Source: Fusarium oxysporum f. sp. lycopersici 4287
Taxonomy: Eukaryota; Ascomycota; Sordariomycetes; Hypocreales; Nectriaceae
DNA length: 64,000 nt
Reading direction: 5' to 3'
NCBI RefSeq assembly: GCF_000149955.1
Contig: NC_030988.1
Location: 877,522 to 941,521 of the forward strand
The notes beneath the pieces were generated by a model. That model had not been told where the DNA came from and searched no databases. It worked only from the letters and a program-made list of their open reading frames with translations. Position numbers and translations under genes: made by a program. This document shows positions 11,402 to 23,374 of this stretch, piece by piece. Numbering within the stretch: the first letter of the stretch is position 1; the number at the start of each line of letters is the position of its first letter.

Positions 11402-13707
11402 GGCCTCAAAACAAGGCCGGTGAGGCGAAAGGCACGTGACGCCACAGTGAAGAATGTTTTAGAACGTCGTTGTAGTCGGAGGCAGCTTTGCACCAAGTAA
11501 GTAAGGTAAATAACAACAGTGATGTAGTGACAAGATGCGATGCGATTAAAAGAACCATAAACAGAAAGTTGAAATTTGCAAAGGCGAAGAAGAAAGTATT
11601 ATAGGGAAAGGACAAGGACTGTAGGGTGGCCAACACAGCAAAGCAGCCTTGGACCCTCAGCAAGCACGAGCGTGTGAAATGGTCCTGTGCCGTAGGCTTG
11701 TACATGGCTGGTCAAGCCAACAGGGATGCGTAGCGAGGGGTTGCGGTTAGCCTAATCGATGTCGGGTTTTAAGGTTGTCTTTCCTTGTCAACGTCTAGTG
11801 TCTGGCTAGGCTCACAATTTGCATGAGAACTAGGCATATTATCTGCGTTTGCCATTTTCGGCGGACACGGCTGCCTCTCGTTAGGCTCCAATCCATCTTT
11901 TCCATGACCATATCGTTGAGAGTAAATGACCCGCGATTAGGCTCCCATTCACCTGGACAGCGTGCAATTTTGTCCACCGTAGATGTGAAAATGTCTTTCC
12001 GAGGAAAAGCCCATCTGCCAAAGCTACCATCAACCTTTTCGTATACCTAGTATTACTAGTGACTGCCCTGGCCTTCTTGGACCAAAATTATGATTAACAC
12101 CGAGGGGTAGCTGCGTGGGGTGACTGCGCCTCCGTGCGGTGTGTCTAGGAAGACGACCCCGACACTTGACCGGCATATTGCTCACTCTTCTATCTCCTTC
12201 GACCTCCTAGATACGTTCAATGTGCTTTTGAGCAGGAATTCCCCAGGTGGGCGAGCCAAAAAAAAGTATCGATGGCTTGGTCGACTCATCATTTCTCCAA
12301 TGGATCAGTCTACGGGGTAGTTGAGCGTTCTCGTGAGATAGTGTCCTTTCCAATATATGCTGGGAAGTCTTCAGTGTCGTACAGTGACTTGCAGGTTCAC
12401 CTTCCTAGTATTCATGCTAGAACGTCACTCTAGCCTGCAATCTCTGAATCTCAGCCGCGTGCGTGTTATTCCTGGGAACGGTACGCATATTTCCGACATG
12501 TTATGCCGTGCTGCACGTCCACGCTTCTGGGGGCTTCCAGCTTTTAGCATGCTGTCTAATATCGGCCAAAATTGTCTTCTCTGACTGCATCCGATGCTAA
12601 TACTGTTCATTGTTTCCAATGACTTGCGAGTAATATGACTGGCCAAAGCCCTGCCCACACAGATGCCATCGACGAATTCCATGGACATATTTGGTATTGC
12701 GCTCGCAGTTAGACAGGCCTTTGTGGATTTCATTGGTATGGGTTGTGCCCAGTTGGGTCGAGGTACTATCGAGCAAAGACATTGCGTTGGCTGGCGAACA
12801 GGCTAAAGTCTTTGCGAATCTCGGGGGGAAGGAAGGACGAGCCATTGTCGAAAAGAAGAAAAAAAAGCACAATGCTTAAGATGATCCTACTACTATCTCA
12901 CCACGCATTCTGGTGCATAGAGTATGCTCCTCCGAGCCCAACAAGTTGCCCATGACAGGGAGGTCAATGTCGCCGTATCTGTGTGTTCCGCGCACCGAAA
13001 GATCGTGGTCGCAGAATTGTGAATTGAATAAAAATAGGACAAAAAGCAAGAAGTTAAAGTTAGGCATCGGCGTACACCAAAAGTTGTGGAAAGCTCTCCA
13101 TGGCAAAGCTAGGATATCATCCACAAGAAGGTTCAGCTACCTTGGGATTCACTCATCAGCGGAATATTACAGTACCTCACGTCGGCAAATACATTAAATT
13201 TTCTACAGCACAGGCGTCAAAGATAAGAGGGTTAGGGACAGAATCTTCATTGTTGGCCTCTTTTGCCATGATCAAACCGTTGCTTCTTGGGTGGTGTGAA
13301 GCTGGCGTTGGCGCGCACACCGAAACCTCGTTCAGACCTCCCAAAATTAGTAGTGCAACGCTAGTCCTGGATGACTGGCGTTGTGGAGACAACCCGATAG
13401 GCCACATCCGTTAGCTTGGTGGAGCATGTTGGAGACAGACAGGGATGAGAGACTTGTCAACAAAAACTCCACGTGAACGTTGCTGATCTGGTTAAGGGCC
13501 AGAAAGGAGATAAGCTCTGATATGGTATATATAGACAGCCATCGGTCGACTGGAGCACGGAAGGTGTTGTAAACAATTATTTGTCTATCGCAGTTGGCGG
13601 TTATTGGTCATACTCTCCGTATAGTCTTAGGGTTAAGTTTATTCTTTGCGAGTAACCCTTTTCTACTATAGCATGTTGTTCACCATCCTTACCTTCTAGT
13701 TACTACT
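11402..13707. other. Gene-poor region with possible minus-strand coding relics
   Basis: Short minus-strand frames at 12425-12733, 12876-13124 and an ATG-started one at 13177-13407 lie in a row. They include pieces that look protein-like, for example NPLIFDACAVENLMYLP and YGDIDLPVMGNLLG. A GT at about 13148 and a CCTAG near 13110 could be splice sites, but I could not build an uninterrupted model or recognise a family. It may be a decayed gene. The first 300 bases are probably the promoter of the RING gene. Confidence 0.3.
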
Positions 13708-13920
13708 ATGTACGCTATCGTACGGTATGTCTGCAACGAATGCCATGCATATATTGGCGACTTTAAAAGTCTTTGTGCTGAAGTAGGAGGAAGCCACAAC
13801 GATGGTGAGAAGGGGAAACCCAAAACTCAAACCAAAACTTGCAGTGCTTGCAAAGCAACATTAAAGAAAGCAGAGAGTGAGCCTTTGGATCTGGCTATAG
13901 GTACAAGAGTATATTGCTAA
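13708..13920 (+). CDS. Small CxxC-containing hypothetical protein
   Basis: An ATG-started frame of 70 codons. It carries two CxxC pairs, VCNECHA near residue 9 and CSACKA near residue 45, separated by a Lys/Thr-rich linker (GKPKTQTKTC). This spacing could hold one zinc ion. No signal peptide and no known family is recognised. Small Cys proteins of this type are common but poorly described in Fusarium-like genomes. Confidence 0.4.
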   Translation: MYAIVRYVCNECHAYIGDFKSLCAEVGGSHNDGEKGKPKTQTKTCSACKATLKKAESEPLDLAIGTRVYC

Positions 13921-14709
13921 CGTCACCACTAGATATGGATGAAGACAAAACAACAGAAACCGCAGCAGATCATGGAGCGCTGAAATGAACATTTTGCAAG
14001 GAAGGATCTCATAGTTAGTGTCTTCAACATGTTGCAGATCCATCTATATCCTCAGCAATGATTCTAAGGTTTGAAAACCTCTTCCAGCCTATGGTTGAAA
14101 CTTGGAAATCTGGGACAGTATAGATGCTAGACTAGGAATTTCGGGTCCTCCATATTATATATGCAAATACACTTGTCGATTGAAAATCAGCTTACGTTAT
14201 CGACAGGTATGTTGTTGACAACAAGCGACCCATTGTGATCGTGAGAAGAGCGCATTGGTAGATAGGCCACGGCATTCTTGGCACTTTGCATGTTGTTTCA
14301 TTAGTGACATCTATTGTCAGGAATATAGCAGAGTTGTTAAAAAGACTCTGCTTATTGTGAACGTTTCTTCTCTTATGGCTCTCCTATAAGTTTATTTAAA
14401 TTGCATCAATTCAGGTATGGGAACCTTTCACATCATGCCTAAGTCCACGATAAAATGTTGTGGCTCCCTAGCCCACTGTCTTGTGGAAGAATGTATATGT
14501 ATAAGCTCAAATATACCTGAAACTAATAAAAGAATTGCTACATAACTAGAAGAGTATACAGCAGAGTACATAGAGTGTCCAGTAGCTGGTCTAGAGATTA
14601 TGGGGATTGAAATGAAACAGGAATCAATTGGCAAATATCATATCTGGTTCGACCATCCGCCTCGGCCGTCTCAAGAACTACAACCATCTGCTAAGCCTGA
14701 GTGATTGAA
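13921..14709. other. Intergenic region
   Basis: I see no gene, RNA or repeat I can support. The sequence is AT-leaning and is the 3' flank of the Con7-like gene. Confidence 0.5.
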
Positions 14710-15974
14710 TCACGAAGCCACACCCAGTCTTTGTATGTCGTAAGGCGAAGAAGGAAACTGGCTGGGTTGTTCGCAACTTTGAGAGTGTTGATGAGGGTCG
14801 TATGTGCTTTTTTGGGCTATGAAATGCTGTTGGGGACCAAGCTGGTATCTCCTTGGACACAATGGAACATTTAGGCCGGCGTAAGATGGGACACATGGTT
14901 CCCAAGACTCGCAACCTCCATTTTGAGCTGCAGCTGCGGTTGCGGCCTGGTGTTGTCGCTCCCCTTGGTGCTTCCGATTGGCTGCTTCTTCCTTTTTCCT
15001 CTGTTTCCACTCCTCGCGGATCTTCTTGAATTCTAGAGACATGAGTTAGGCACATGCGGTCTTCATTAACGAAACGAGTCTGCAGCTGTGAGCGGCTTAC
15101 CTCCAGGTACTCGCTTCTGTCCGTGGGACTGCATGGTAACGTGAGCGTTCAAGTGGTTCAGTGTGCCGTATGCCTTGTCACAGCCATTCCATCCACACTT
15201 GTAGATGCGGTCAATCTGGTCGGGACGTCGTCGAGTTCTCTTTTTCTCTGGAACGGATGGAACTTGAACGAAGGAGTAACCCTAGTCAACATGTTAGACT
15301 TGGTGATGGTTCATATATCATAATGCAGATGATCTATATATGAAGTGAACCTCGATGGATTTAACGCGTCCCAACTGCATCAATATACGCGTCTTTCACT
15401 TCACTGAGTTCTAGATCCTCTTGTGCTCGTCTGCGCGAGTTGAACATACATTGCTAGGCCGTGTTTGTGATGACGTTGAGGCAGGATTCGGAGCATAAGC
15501 CGGAGGGCCGAGAGTCAGAGGCGCACCGCCATTCCGAACGTAGCCAGGCCAATCTGGTCGGGGCAACGCATACATGCCGCCGCCGGGATAAGAATAGCTG
15601 TGTCTCATTTCTGGGCTGGGCGCATGAGTTGAATTCTGCCCATAGGACGCGTAGGTTGTGTTCGGAGCGGCGATGGGCGGATCTGTAGGAGCATTGTTGT
15701 CAGATTTGACCGGGTGAGTCTGATGGTTGCACCTATCTGGCTGTGTCATTGGCGGAGTGTTCTGTCAATGTGTTATACCTTTGATTTTGGTGTCGTTGTC
15801 ATGGTAGTATGAACGCTGGGCGCTCTGTAGGAAAGACCCTGATGGGGCTGAATGGGGGGGATTGCCGTAATTGGAGGTGGGACTCCTCGATGTCGAGGAG
15901 CTGACTTCCTGCCCGGCGGGATATTGCGCAGCAGATATGTGATCTGCCTGCGAACCGGACTGCGCGAGCTCCAT
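14710..15974 (-). CDS. con7-like: Con7-like C2H2 zinc-finger transcription factor, exon 1 junction damaged
   Basis: Exons on the minus strand are 15974-about 15780, 15761-15450, 15281-15101 and 15032-14710. Introns 2 (GTATGT...CTAG, 168 nt) and 3 (GTAAGC...TAG, 68 nt) are canonical and in phase. Exon 3 encodes the family signature YSFV, then the C2H2 finger CGWNGCDKAYGTLNHLNAH with MQSHGQKR. Exon 4 continues EFKKIREEWKQRKKEE. In Magnaporthe and Fusarium, Con7 proteins are nuclear regulators of conidiation and infection-related morphogenesis. Exon 1 (MELAQSGSQADHISA...) ends at YYHDND followed by about 30 nt with an in-frame TGA (15765-15767). No usable donor is found, as if most of intron 1 was deleted. 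Translation from the ATG at 15749 would give a shorter protein that keeps the zinc finger. It is either a young pseudogene or an N-terminally shortened paralogue. Confidence 0.72.
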
Positions 15975-15992
15975 AATTGAGAAAATGACCAA

Positions 15993-17386
15993 CGAGGTTT
16001 AACTTAGACCAAAGTCAAGCTGGTGTTTGCCGGCGGCGGGGAGAAGTAGTAGTAGTGATGCTTGAGAGAAAAAAGACTGATTTATATCGGTGGCCGCGGA
16101 TGATATGTGGGGGAGTGACATCTTAATATAGTGTGACTCTGCTCTGACCCCAGAAGTAAAATGGGTCTCGCTCCTCAGATTCAGAGGTGCAAAAGGAGGC
16201 GTCAACGTGAAGCGAAAAGCTTGGCATACTTCAGGCTGCACGGACAAGGCAGAGATATACAAACGCGGGATCCCTGTATCTTGTCATTAAGTCACATTAC
16301 TGCGTTTGCCGGCTTGGATATGGGCCCATACCTGTCCTTCTCGCTTAGAATGGAAGGCCATGCTTGCTTCGCTGATCGGTACCCCCGACTAAGCCCAGTC
16401 GCCGATGATTTATAAACGGGGGAAAAGAGCAAAAGAGCCGAAGCCATTATTGGTTCTCGTCATGATTATTCTTCACCCTATTGGTCCTCGTCGTATTTCT
16501 TCTACAAATGCTATTCTCAAACGACCTCCTTATTTACACTTTTGTTCTGCTCCGCCTCCAGCTATCTTGTCATCACGAACTTATCTCAATTCTAATAGGA
16601 AGTGGCGCGATTAAAATATAGGTACAGTATAGTCCGCAGATAATTTCCATTTTCTGACACACTCTCTTTGTTTTAGGTATGGTGGGGGCCTACAGCTACA
16701 AACAATTACTTTACGTTCCGATTGGATGGACGCTCCAGGCATCGAGGTTGACCAACACATCCATTTTCGGACACAGATAGATACACCCTCGATAGAGATA
16801 GAAGAACAAACACTAGTCCAGAAATAGCCAAGCTTCAGAACAGCGAGAGCCTGTCTAGGAGCAATATTATGCCAGCCAGCCTCAGGGGTACAGTGGTGTC
16901 CGAAAGCGAAGTTCCTCAGCCTCATGTTTCAGCCCTGACTAGCCCCCTGAGATACACGCTGCTTGGGATCAAGGGTCCCTGGGGCTTTAGCGTCATCGAG
17001 CCCGTTTTCAGGCATCTCCCAGGTGCGCCATGGTCGATCTTCATATGGTTTCTTGAGTAAAATCGCCCGTCATTAAACATCTTCTTCCTTGTAGGCCGAG
17101 TTCAGGGATAAGCACTGACATGATACGTCAAGCCGGACCCTGGCCTTCGGTGAGGAAATTGATTACCTTGCCGGTGGAGCGGAAATACGGGGACGGCAGG
17201 GGTATCGAGGAGGCTAAAGGCATTCACATTGGGAGAGTAGCCTACGGCGGGGCACATGTTGGGCCTAACGTTTGTACACGAGGGCGCAACGGGTGAGGCT
17301 CGTCGCGAAGTTTCCGGCCATCAAAACCCAAATACGACAACAAGTCCCCACATTTTGAGTAAAGTAGCCTCCCTTTAATTGGTTCT
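15993..17386. other. Intergenic region
   Basis: Contains the likely promoter of the Con7-like gene (an AGTAGTAGTAG microsatellite near 16045) and otherwise no gene I can support. Confidence 0.5.
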
Positions 17387-17464
17387 GCGGCTCTGGTATA
17401 GTGGTAAGGCATTCTCGAGCCTCATCGTCTCAGAGCCTGATCCCATCCCAGAGAGCAGAGCCGC
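17387..17464 (+). ncRNA. Degenerate tRNA-like element
   Basis: The 5' end GCGGCTC pairs perfectly with GAGCCGC 78 nt downstream, as a 7-bp acceptor stem would. The following TGGTATAGTGG fits the pol III A-box consensus. Where a B box should be there is only GCCTGATCC (two mismatches to GTTCGATCC), and the D stem does not close. I read it as a tRNA-derived relic or tRNA pseudogene, not a working tRNA, and assign no anticodon. Confidence 0.35.
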
Positions 17465-17727
17465 TTGACCCCACTTCACTCCGCCAACTGCGACTCGAGG
17501 CCAGTTGATGTGATCTCTTGAGTATAAGAAGAGGAGAGGCCCCCGAGGACGGTTTGTAACCCTGCCAGAGCATGTCTTGTATTCGACACGCCGGTTCAGA
17601 CAAGCAGAGCCTGGATTGTGTTATTTTACTTCCTAAAAGATTATTGCTGTCAACAGAAAGAAGTCCGCTTCTGTAAGTCCGAGCCATCACAATTTACCTT
17701 GCTTCCAAGCATCATTATTTCGTCACT

Positions 17728-19699
17728 ATGGACATTGCAAAAATGAGCAAGATGGCATGGCCCCCTTTTTTACAGGCAATCAACAGCACTGCCCAGCCAC
17801 CAAACTCCTCGGGCCCGATTGAAACGTTGCTCCTCTCTGCTGGACAAGCATCACCTCTGCTTGAGCTATTTCTATTCCTCCACCGTGTCACTGGGGCCCA
17901 GCTTGGCCTTGATCCGTCCCTGCTCTTAACCCTCCTTGGCTGCCTCTGGGGCTTGTCTAAGCTCTTCGTTCAAGTCTATGCCACGATCGACTACTTTGTG
18001 CGCACTTACTTTCTGTGCGAGATATACGTTAGCGAGCATGATCTGATCTATCCAACACTCATACAGTTTCTCTCGGAACAGCAGGGCGTTGCGACTAATC
18101 GTCGCCTTGCTGCGCAAACCACCTTTCATGGTGCCTGGGACGGGGAGAACTCTGCTGAAATAATGGCCACGACGAGTATTGAGGAAAGTGAAGATTCACC
18201 CAAGTATCTTAACTTCGCCGGCGATGCGGCCAGTTACGTAAGTTCTCTTATGTGCATCTCGTTTGAAACCACTAACATGCCATAGAGTCCTCGATATGTC
18301 CCAGCTATGGGTACGACAGGATTCTGGCACAATGGGACTTATTTTCAAGTACATCGCACGAAAGATACATTGAGGAGCACAAATGGTTGGGGTGGATCCA
18401 GCAACGTTGAAGAACTGAGAATATCCTGTTTTGGCAGGTCTGTTGGTAAGCTATGCCTCTCCGACGCTAGATCAAGTCCCCCCTGACATAGCGGTAGATC
18501 CTATCAAACAGCTTTTTGCAGATGCGAAAAGAGCACATTTCCTCAAAACTCGTGGCAAAACAAGGATCTACCGCCCCAAGATAACGGAAAGCCGTCTTGA
18601 GGCTAATAATATGTGGCACCCGGTCGCCGTACGACCAATCAGACCTTTGAAAACCGTCATTCTCGAAGACAAAGTTAAACACGCTATCTTGAGAGATATG
18701 AACGATTATCTGCACCCTGTAGCCTACAATTGGTACGCTTCTCATGGAATACCTCTTCGTCGAGGTTACCTTTTCCACGGTCCACCTGGCACTGGCAAGA
18801 CAAGTTTCTCTTTTTCATTGGCCGGAGTTTTTGGTATCGATGTCTATGTCATCAGCCTACAAGACCCTACCATCAGTGAAGGGGATTTGGCTGTCATGTT
18901 TACAAAACTTCCTCGTCGCTGCGTTGTTCTTCTGGAAGATATTGACACGGCTGGTTTGTGTCGCCCCAACGATGACGAAAATGACGAAGACACCGAAGAG
19001 GCCTCTGAAGACGTGAACGGCAAAGTCAAAAATACGGAGAAAACGGAAAAGGAAGAAAAGAAATCGAAGCCAAAAAAGGCCAAGGGCCCTTCTAGCGACA
19101 CGGACAGCTCTGAAGAGGGGACAAAGAGGCACAGGAGACACAAGCGACGACGGAGAAACATGAAGAAAGGCAACAGGGGTACTAAAAATATCTTGTTTGC
19201 TGAAAGCATTTCACTTTCGGGGCTTCTCAACGCCATCGATGGTGTTGCTTCACACGAGGGTCGCATCCTCATCATGACGACCAACAAGCCCGAGTCACTT
19301 GACGAAGCTCTCGTTCGACCAGGACGAGTCGATCTACAAGTCGGTTTCAAAAACGCGACAAGCGAGCAAGCAAGACAGCTCTTTTACCGAATGTACGAGG
19401 TCTCGCCAACTAAGCCAGTTCCTAACGCCAAAGCTGGGTCAGCAGCACCGAATGCGTTGAAGGGCAGTCTCTTGCATAACCAGGATAAAGAGGCTACTCT
19501 GCCGGATGAGGAGCTTACGAAGATTTCGCAGGACTTTGGTCGGCTCATTCCGGATGACATGTTCTCGCCGGCAGAAATCCAGGGTTTCTTGCTGAAGCGC
19601 AAGAAGAACCCACAAAAGGCACTTGGAGACGCTGCTGCGTGGGCTGAGGCGACTCTCAAGCAGAAAAGGCTCAATTCCAAGGTTGCTACCGTCCAATAA
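17728..19699 (+). CDS. BCS1-like mitochondrial-type AAA ATPase
   Basis: Three exons in phase: 17728-18237, 18286-18445 and 18498-19699; both introns are GTAAG...AG; 623 aa. The N-terminus has a membrane segment (LLLTLLGCLWGLSKLFV, near residues 70-90) and a BCS1_N domain. The AAA module follows with Walker A GPPGTGKTS, Walker B VVLLEDIDTA, sensor 1 ILIMTTNKPE and the arginine finger region LVRPGRVD. Yeast Bcs1 inserts the Rieske protein into complex III across the inner mitochondrial membrane. Filamentous fungi carry many BCS1-like paralogues of unknown substrate, and this is one of them. An insertion of about 75 residues between Walker B and sensor 1 is acidic, then strongly basic (RHRRHKRRRRNMKKGN). 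It is not in yeast Bcs1 but similar inserts occur in fungal paralogues. The gene looks intact. Confidence 0.9.
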
Positions 19700-21398
19700 A
19701 GGCCGAACATAGTGCGTTGGCAGAAGTTGGCGGTTTCTGTAGATGCGTGGACTGTATTTCTCTCTATGAATGGAGACGTCGTATAATGATGAGGTGCTTG
19801 ACTATAACTGCTCCTCACCACACTTCAAGGAACCGAACGATTGCTCCAATTCCTGGTTGGAGTGACCGCTCACCTTTTGTAGTAATAAAGCATAATTAAC
19901 AAAACCCTTCCGTGCGGAAACTCCACGTCTTACGGGAGGGCTCTTTTGAGCTGTCAGACGCGAACTCTCGGTGACTAAATGTTGTTTGTCGGCAGCTCAC
20001 TTTAGATACGTTCCTTTCATGCTACTACATATACTTTATGGGCCCATTACATGATCAATAAAGAGCCATGCACAATGTTCCCATAAGTTCCCCGTTCAAG
20101 TCTTTTTATAGCAATTGAGATCAAGGACCGCAGTTGGAGGGCGAAAACCACGCCACATTTGGACAACTCGGGACACAAGGGCCATAGGGTAACTTTATGT
20201 AATTGTCCTTGCCAAGACATTAAAGACCAACGCCTTTGGCGACGTTGAGATTGACTTTGGCAAAAAGCCGATGGTTCAAGACTTGGCAGAAGTAGTCTGA
20301 ACTGATGTGTTTCAGAGTTGAAATCCTGTTGTCTCCCTCTTCGTCATTGGAAATGTTGGAGAACTTGACAGCACCAACATGGCCTTTTGTTTGCCTCGTT
20401 CTGGTTAGTGGGATAGCAAGTGCACTTAACATTAGACTCACATAGGAATACCCAGTCATAAATGCTGCCAGTGGCTCATGTCCTCGGAAAAGATGACAAC
20501 TTCAAACTGCGCATGTTTACTTTGTATATGCGGCGTTGCGTCAAGGTGAAGCCTGATGGGATGAGCGAGTTGGTGATGGTAGAGAATCAACCAAGACTTT
20601 TGAGGCTACTTTCCAGCGTGATGGCAAACTGCATGCTGGTGGAGCGCCTCAAACAGGTTCTGGCTGGCATGCTGAAGAAAACCATCCGGCTCCGGCAGGC
20701 TTGGACCCGCAGTGATTTGATCAAGGCTCATCCTGGCTTCATTTTGCCAAAAACGCGCTGCACTGCTCCTTGGCTTTGTTTGGGAGTGTTTTGTCGGTGA
20801 CAATGGACAAAGGTATGGATTTCTTCAATCATGACCTGTAATCTAATCTGGCTAGCGTCACAATGTGTATATAATTGGTATTATCTGACTCCCGGCCGAA
20901 GTCGGAAACTATGCACCTCAGCCAATGTCTCACATCATGGACAAGTAACACACCATGCAAACCTCAAACAGGGTATGCAGCAGCTTTGCAGCCGCATCAT
21001 CAGGCTCATAACCAGGGAAAGATTCTTGGGCTGTTTGCCCCAGCCTTGTTCCAACTTCCCCCGCAAGTCGTTGTCGCTGACGAATGCCGCATTACATCAC
21101 CAGAGCGTAGACAGTTTCGGCCACTCGTGTAACCACGTCGCACGCGATGAAGCGTTCAGGCGGCATTTCGCCGGCCTCATGTTTCTCTCTTCGCGAGGCT
21201 GAGCTATGTCGAGTGGAGGGTTGATGACCTGTTTTGGTGCGGCTGAAGATCACCTGTTGCTGAGGTCACGTGAGGGTAGTCGACAATAAATACTCAGCTC
21301 TTCGCCATGTTCGTGCCGTCTCATCATCCTCATTTCAGCAACCCGATCTTCCGCCCTACGTAAAAAATGCGCAACTGTTCATTTCGGGCTTCGAAATT
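19700..21398. other. Gene-poor region with unexplained minus-strand coding-like pieces
   Basis: Minus-strand frames at 20606-20803, about 20470-20605 and 20220-20459 follow each other. They read in protein-like fashion (for example FEVVIFSEDMSHWQHL) and a GTGAGT...CCACTAACCAG pair near 20403-20443 resembles an intron. Stops interrupt every join I tried and I recognise no family. It could be a decayed gene. Confidence 0.3.
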
Positions 21399-21804
21399 AT
21401 GGATCACCTGAATTTGAGTGCACGGGACCTTTCAATTGAGTGTCTTAAAGCCTTCCAGCTATGCTTGACTTTTCGCTCTACCGACCCCGGTCTGTCCAAT
21501 CAGCAAACGTCTGATGATGAGCGATTAGTGTATCGCCTGGCCGATTTCAATCTCTGGATCCACGGAATCGATGCTTTGGCTCGTTTGGAAGCCTCGCTGG
21601 ATTCGAGGCTAAGCGAACAAGAGACCCTTCTTTTCTTAGTCAAAGCAAACCTTGTTATGCTGTTTCAATCACTGGAAGACTGCTTGAATCTGCTCCAAGA
21701 AAATGAGCCGGTTGAGGAGGCTTTACTTAGCTTTGACTCGGCCTTAAAAAGCCTTGTCACACTGGCTCCATATTTCCAGGACAGGGCGTCGGTCGCGACT
21801 TCAC
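21399..21804 (+). CDS. Hypothetical protein, N-terminal helical domain of fungal NLR/C2H2-type proteins
   Basis: The ATG at 21399 opens a frame ending at a GTAAGT donor at 21805. The 135 residues contain YRLADFNLWIHGIDALARLEASLDSRL. This resembles the helical N-terminal domain (R-FN-W---GAL----SLD-RL) found at the start of many fungal STAND/NLR-like and C2H2-finger proteins. The rest of such a protein is missing: after the intron (21805-21872, with branch TGCTAAAC and acceptor TTAG) the frame ends after about 18 codons, while another frame encodes a PMP3-like segment. The gene is therefore truncated, possibly a fusion or relic. Role unknown. Confidence 0.45.
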
Positions 21805-21872
21805 GTAAGTTATTGCCCTTTCCCCCTGTCTCGTATATATCTAGCTTAGATACAACTGCTAAACCCTATTAG

Positions 21873-22056
21873 TGGCATTTGCAACATCATCTTCGCGCTC
21901 ATTCTCCCTCCAGTCGGCGTTTTGATGGAGCGAGGATGTGCCGGTGACTTCAGGGTGAATTTGTTTCTAGCATGTCTATGTATGTTTACACTGTACACGA
22001 AGTTGTTACGTGCTGCCTCTGCAGTCTCCATTCCTGACCTCGTTCATGCCTTATAA
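21873..22056 (+). pseudogene. PMP3/UPF0057-like membrane proteolipid segment
   Basis: Reading from the acceptor at 21872, one frame gives ICNIIFALILPPVGVLMERG with CAGDFRVNLFLACL. A 45-nt intron (GTATGT...TGCAG, 21980-22024) follows, then SIPDLVHAL and stop TAA. This matches the whole PMP3 fold: two membrane helices with LPPVGV and RG-C-DF motifs, then the IPG-hHAL helix. In the family the last helix runs about five residues further, and those codons (ATC ATT CTG AAA TAG) follow directly after the TAA, so the TAA looks like a late nonsense change. No ATG precedes the segment in frame. The usual short first exon is missing or out of frame, hence pseudogene or chimeric exon. Confidence 0.6.
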
Positions 22057-22071
22057 ATCATTCTGAAATAG

Positions 22072-23374
22072 TAGGCGCAGCGACTTGCTTCGAAAGCAAT
22101 ACCTTTGGCAAAATGCTTGAGGGCGTATTATTACATTCGTTTCAATACATTAATGGCTGTACACTTGCCTCTTTGAAGACCAACTATCGGTGTGTTCTTG
22201 GTCGCATTTAATAGACTTTATGTATTCCAACTTCTTATTTTGAGAAATCAGTTTCTATAATCGGCGCTATATAGAGATATTATAACTAACTCGCTCAAGA
22301 ATGGAAGCGGATCTTGACTTCCTGCTCTCTCATTACACCTAAGAGGCATGACCCGTAGTGTGATCGCAGTGAACTGCTTCGACATAAAAGTCGATTCTTC
22401 CTTCTGTGTTTTCGTCGGTCTCAGAGGCATTGGGACTAAAGATCGAGGAACTAGACTTAAGGGGGTTACATGAGTCAAACACTGATTATAGTGCTTGGAC
22501 AGAGTTGGAAATCCAGGTCTGTCATCGAATATAATTGTCGAATATCAATCGGGCCCACCCCGTGTAGTATATCTAGGCTTATGTGCTACCCTAGCAGCAC
22601 CATCATTGTCTCTGTCCTGGAGACTTTATAAACCGATTCTCATTTCACGTACACGGTCCTGGCGATGTGCCGGTCCCCTTCCGAAACCAAAGTGAGGACA
22701 TAACCAAAACGAATGATACTTGTGTGAAAACAAGGAAATGATACCGTACGTGTTCCTTCTATTAGCCGATAGAGTCCTGGCTTGGTATCATACACTTGGC
22801 AATAAAAGTAGGCCACAGCCAAAGAAGGAAGCGGTAATTACTTCCTAGATCAGTGGAGGTCACGTAAACCAGCCGCAACCAGAGTCCACGACCTACCTTT
22901 GAAATCGGCGGCACCGTTCAAGTAAATGAGACCCTAGGCCGCTCTTAGTAATCCAGTGATAATGTTTGGGAAATCAGCGGTGCCAATGCACTGATATTGT
23001 ATCCTCATCTACAGTTGGCTTGGTCGATGCACACTTGAAGGTGCGTCTGATGCCGGTGGATTTATAGAGTATGAGCGCTCGACTGTTCATCAGCCATTTA
23101 TCATTCCGTGACTCATTTGGCTTTGGTGATGACGAGGTGTAATTCCAGATGGTCTTGCCAACATTTGTGCTCGCCCACTGATCGTACATGTTCGGCCTGA
23201 ACGCGCCCTGCGCTGTCCTCGGTCGACCTGAACTTGTGCGGAAGCCAGCTTGGCGGAACCTCTTCTCCTGGTGTTCGAGGATTGTATATCATATGATCAG
23301 CCCTACCACAGTGTTGGCGCACTGACCGTCTACAGCCACTACTGGCCATCACACGTCTTATATTGCCTGAACCG
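22072..23374. other. Gene-poor region
   Basis: No supported gene. An ATG-started minus-strand frame of 71 codons at 22974-23189 (begins MYDQWASTNVGKTIWNY) has no recognised family or context. Confidence 0.45.

Noticed and set aside
18844..19350. Minus-strand frame of 168 codons opposite the BCS1-like gene
   Set aside because: It is antisense to a conserved AAA domain and its Ser/Phe-rich content mirrors the charged insert.
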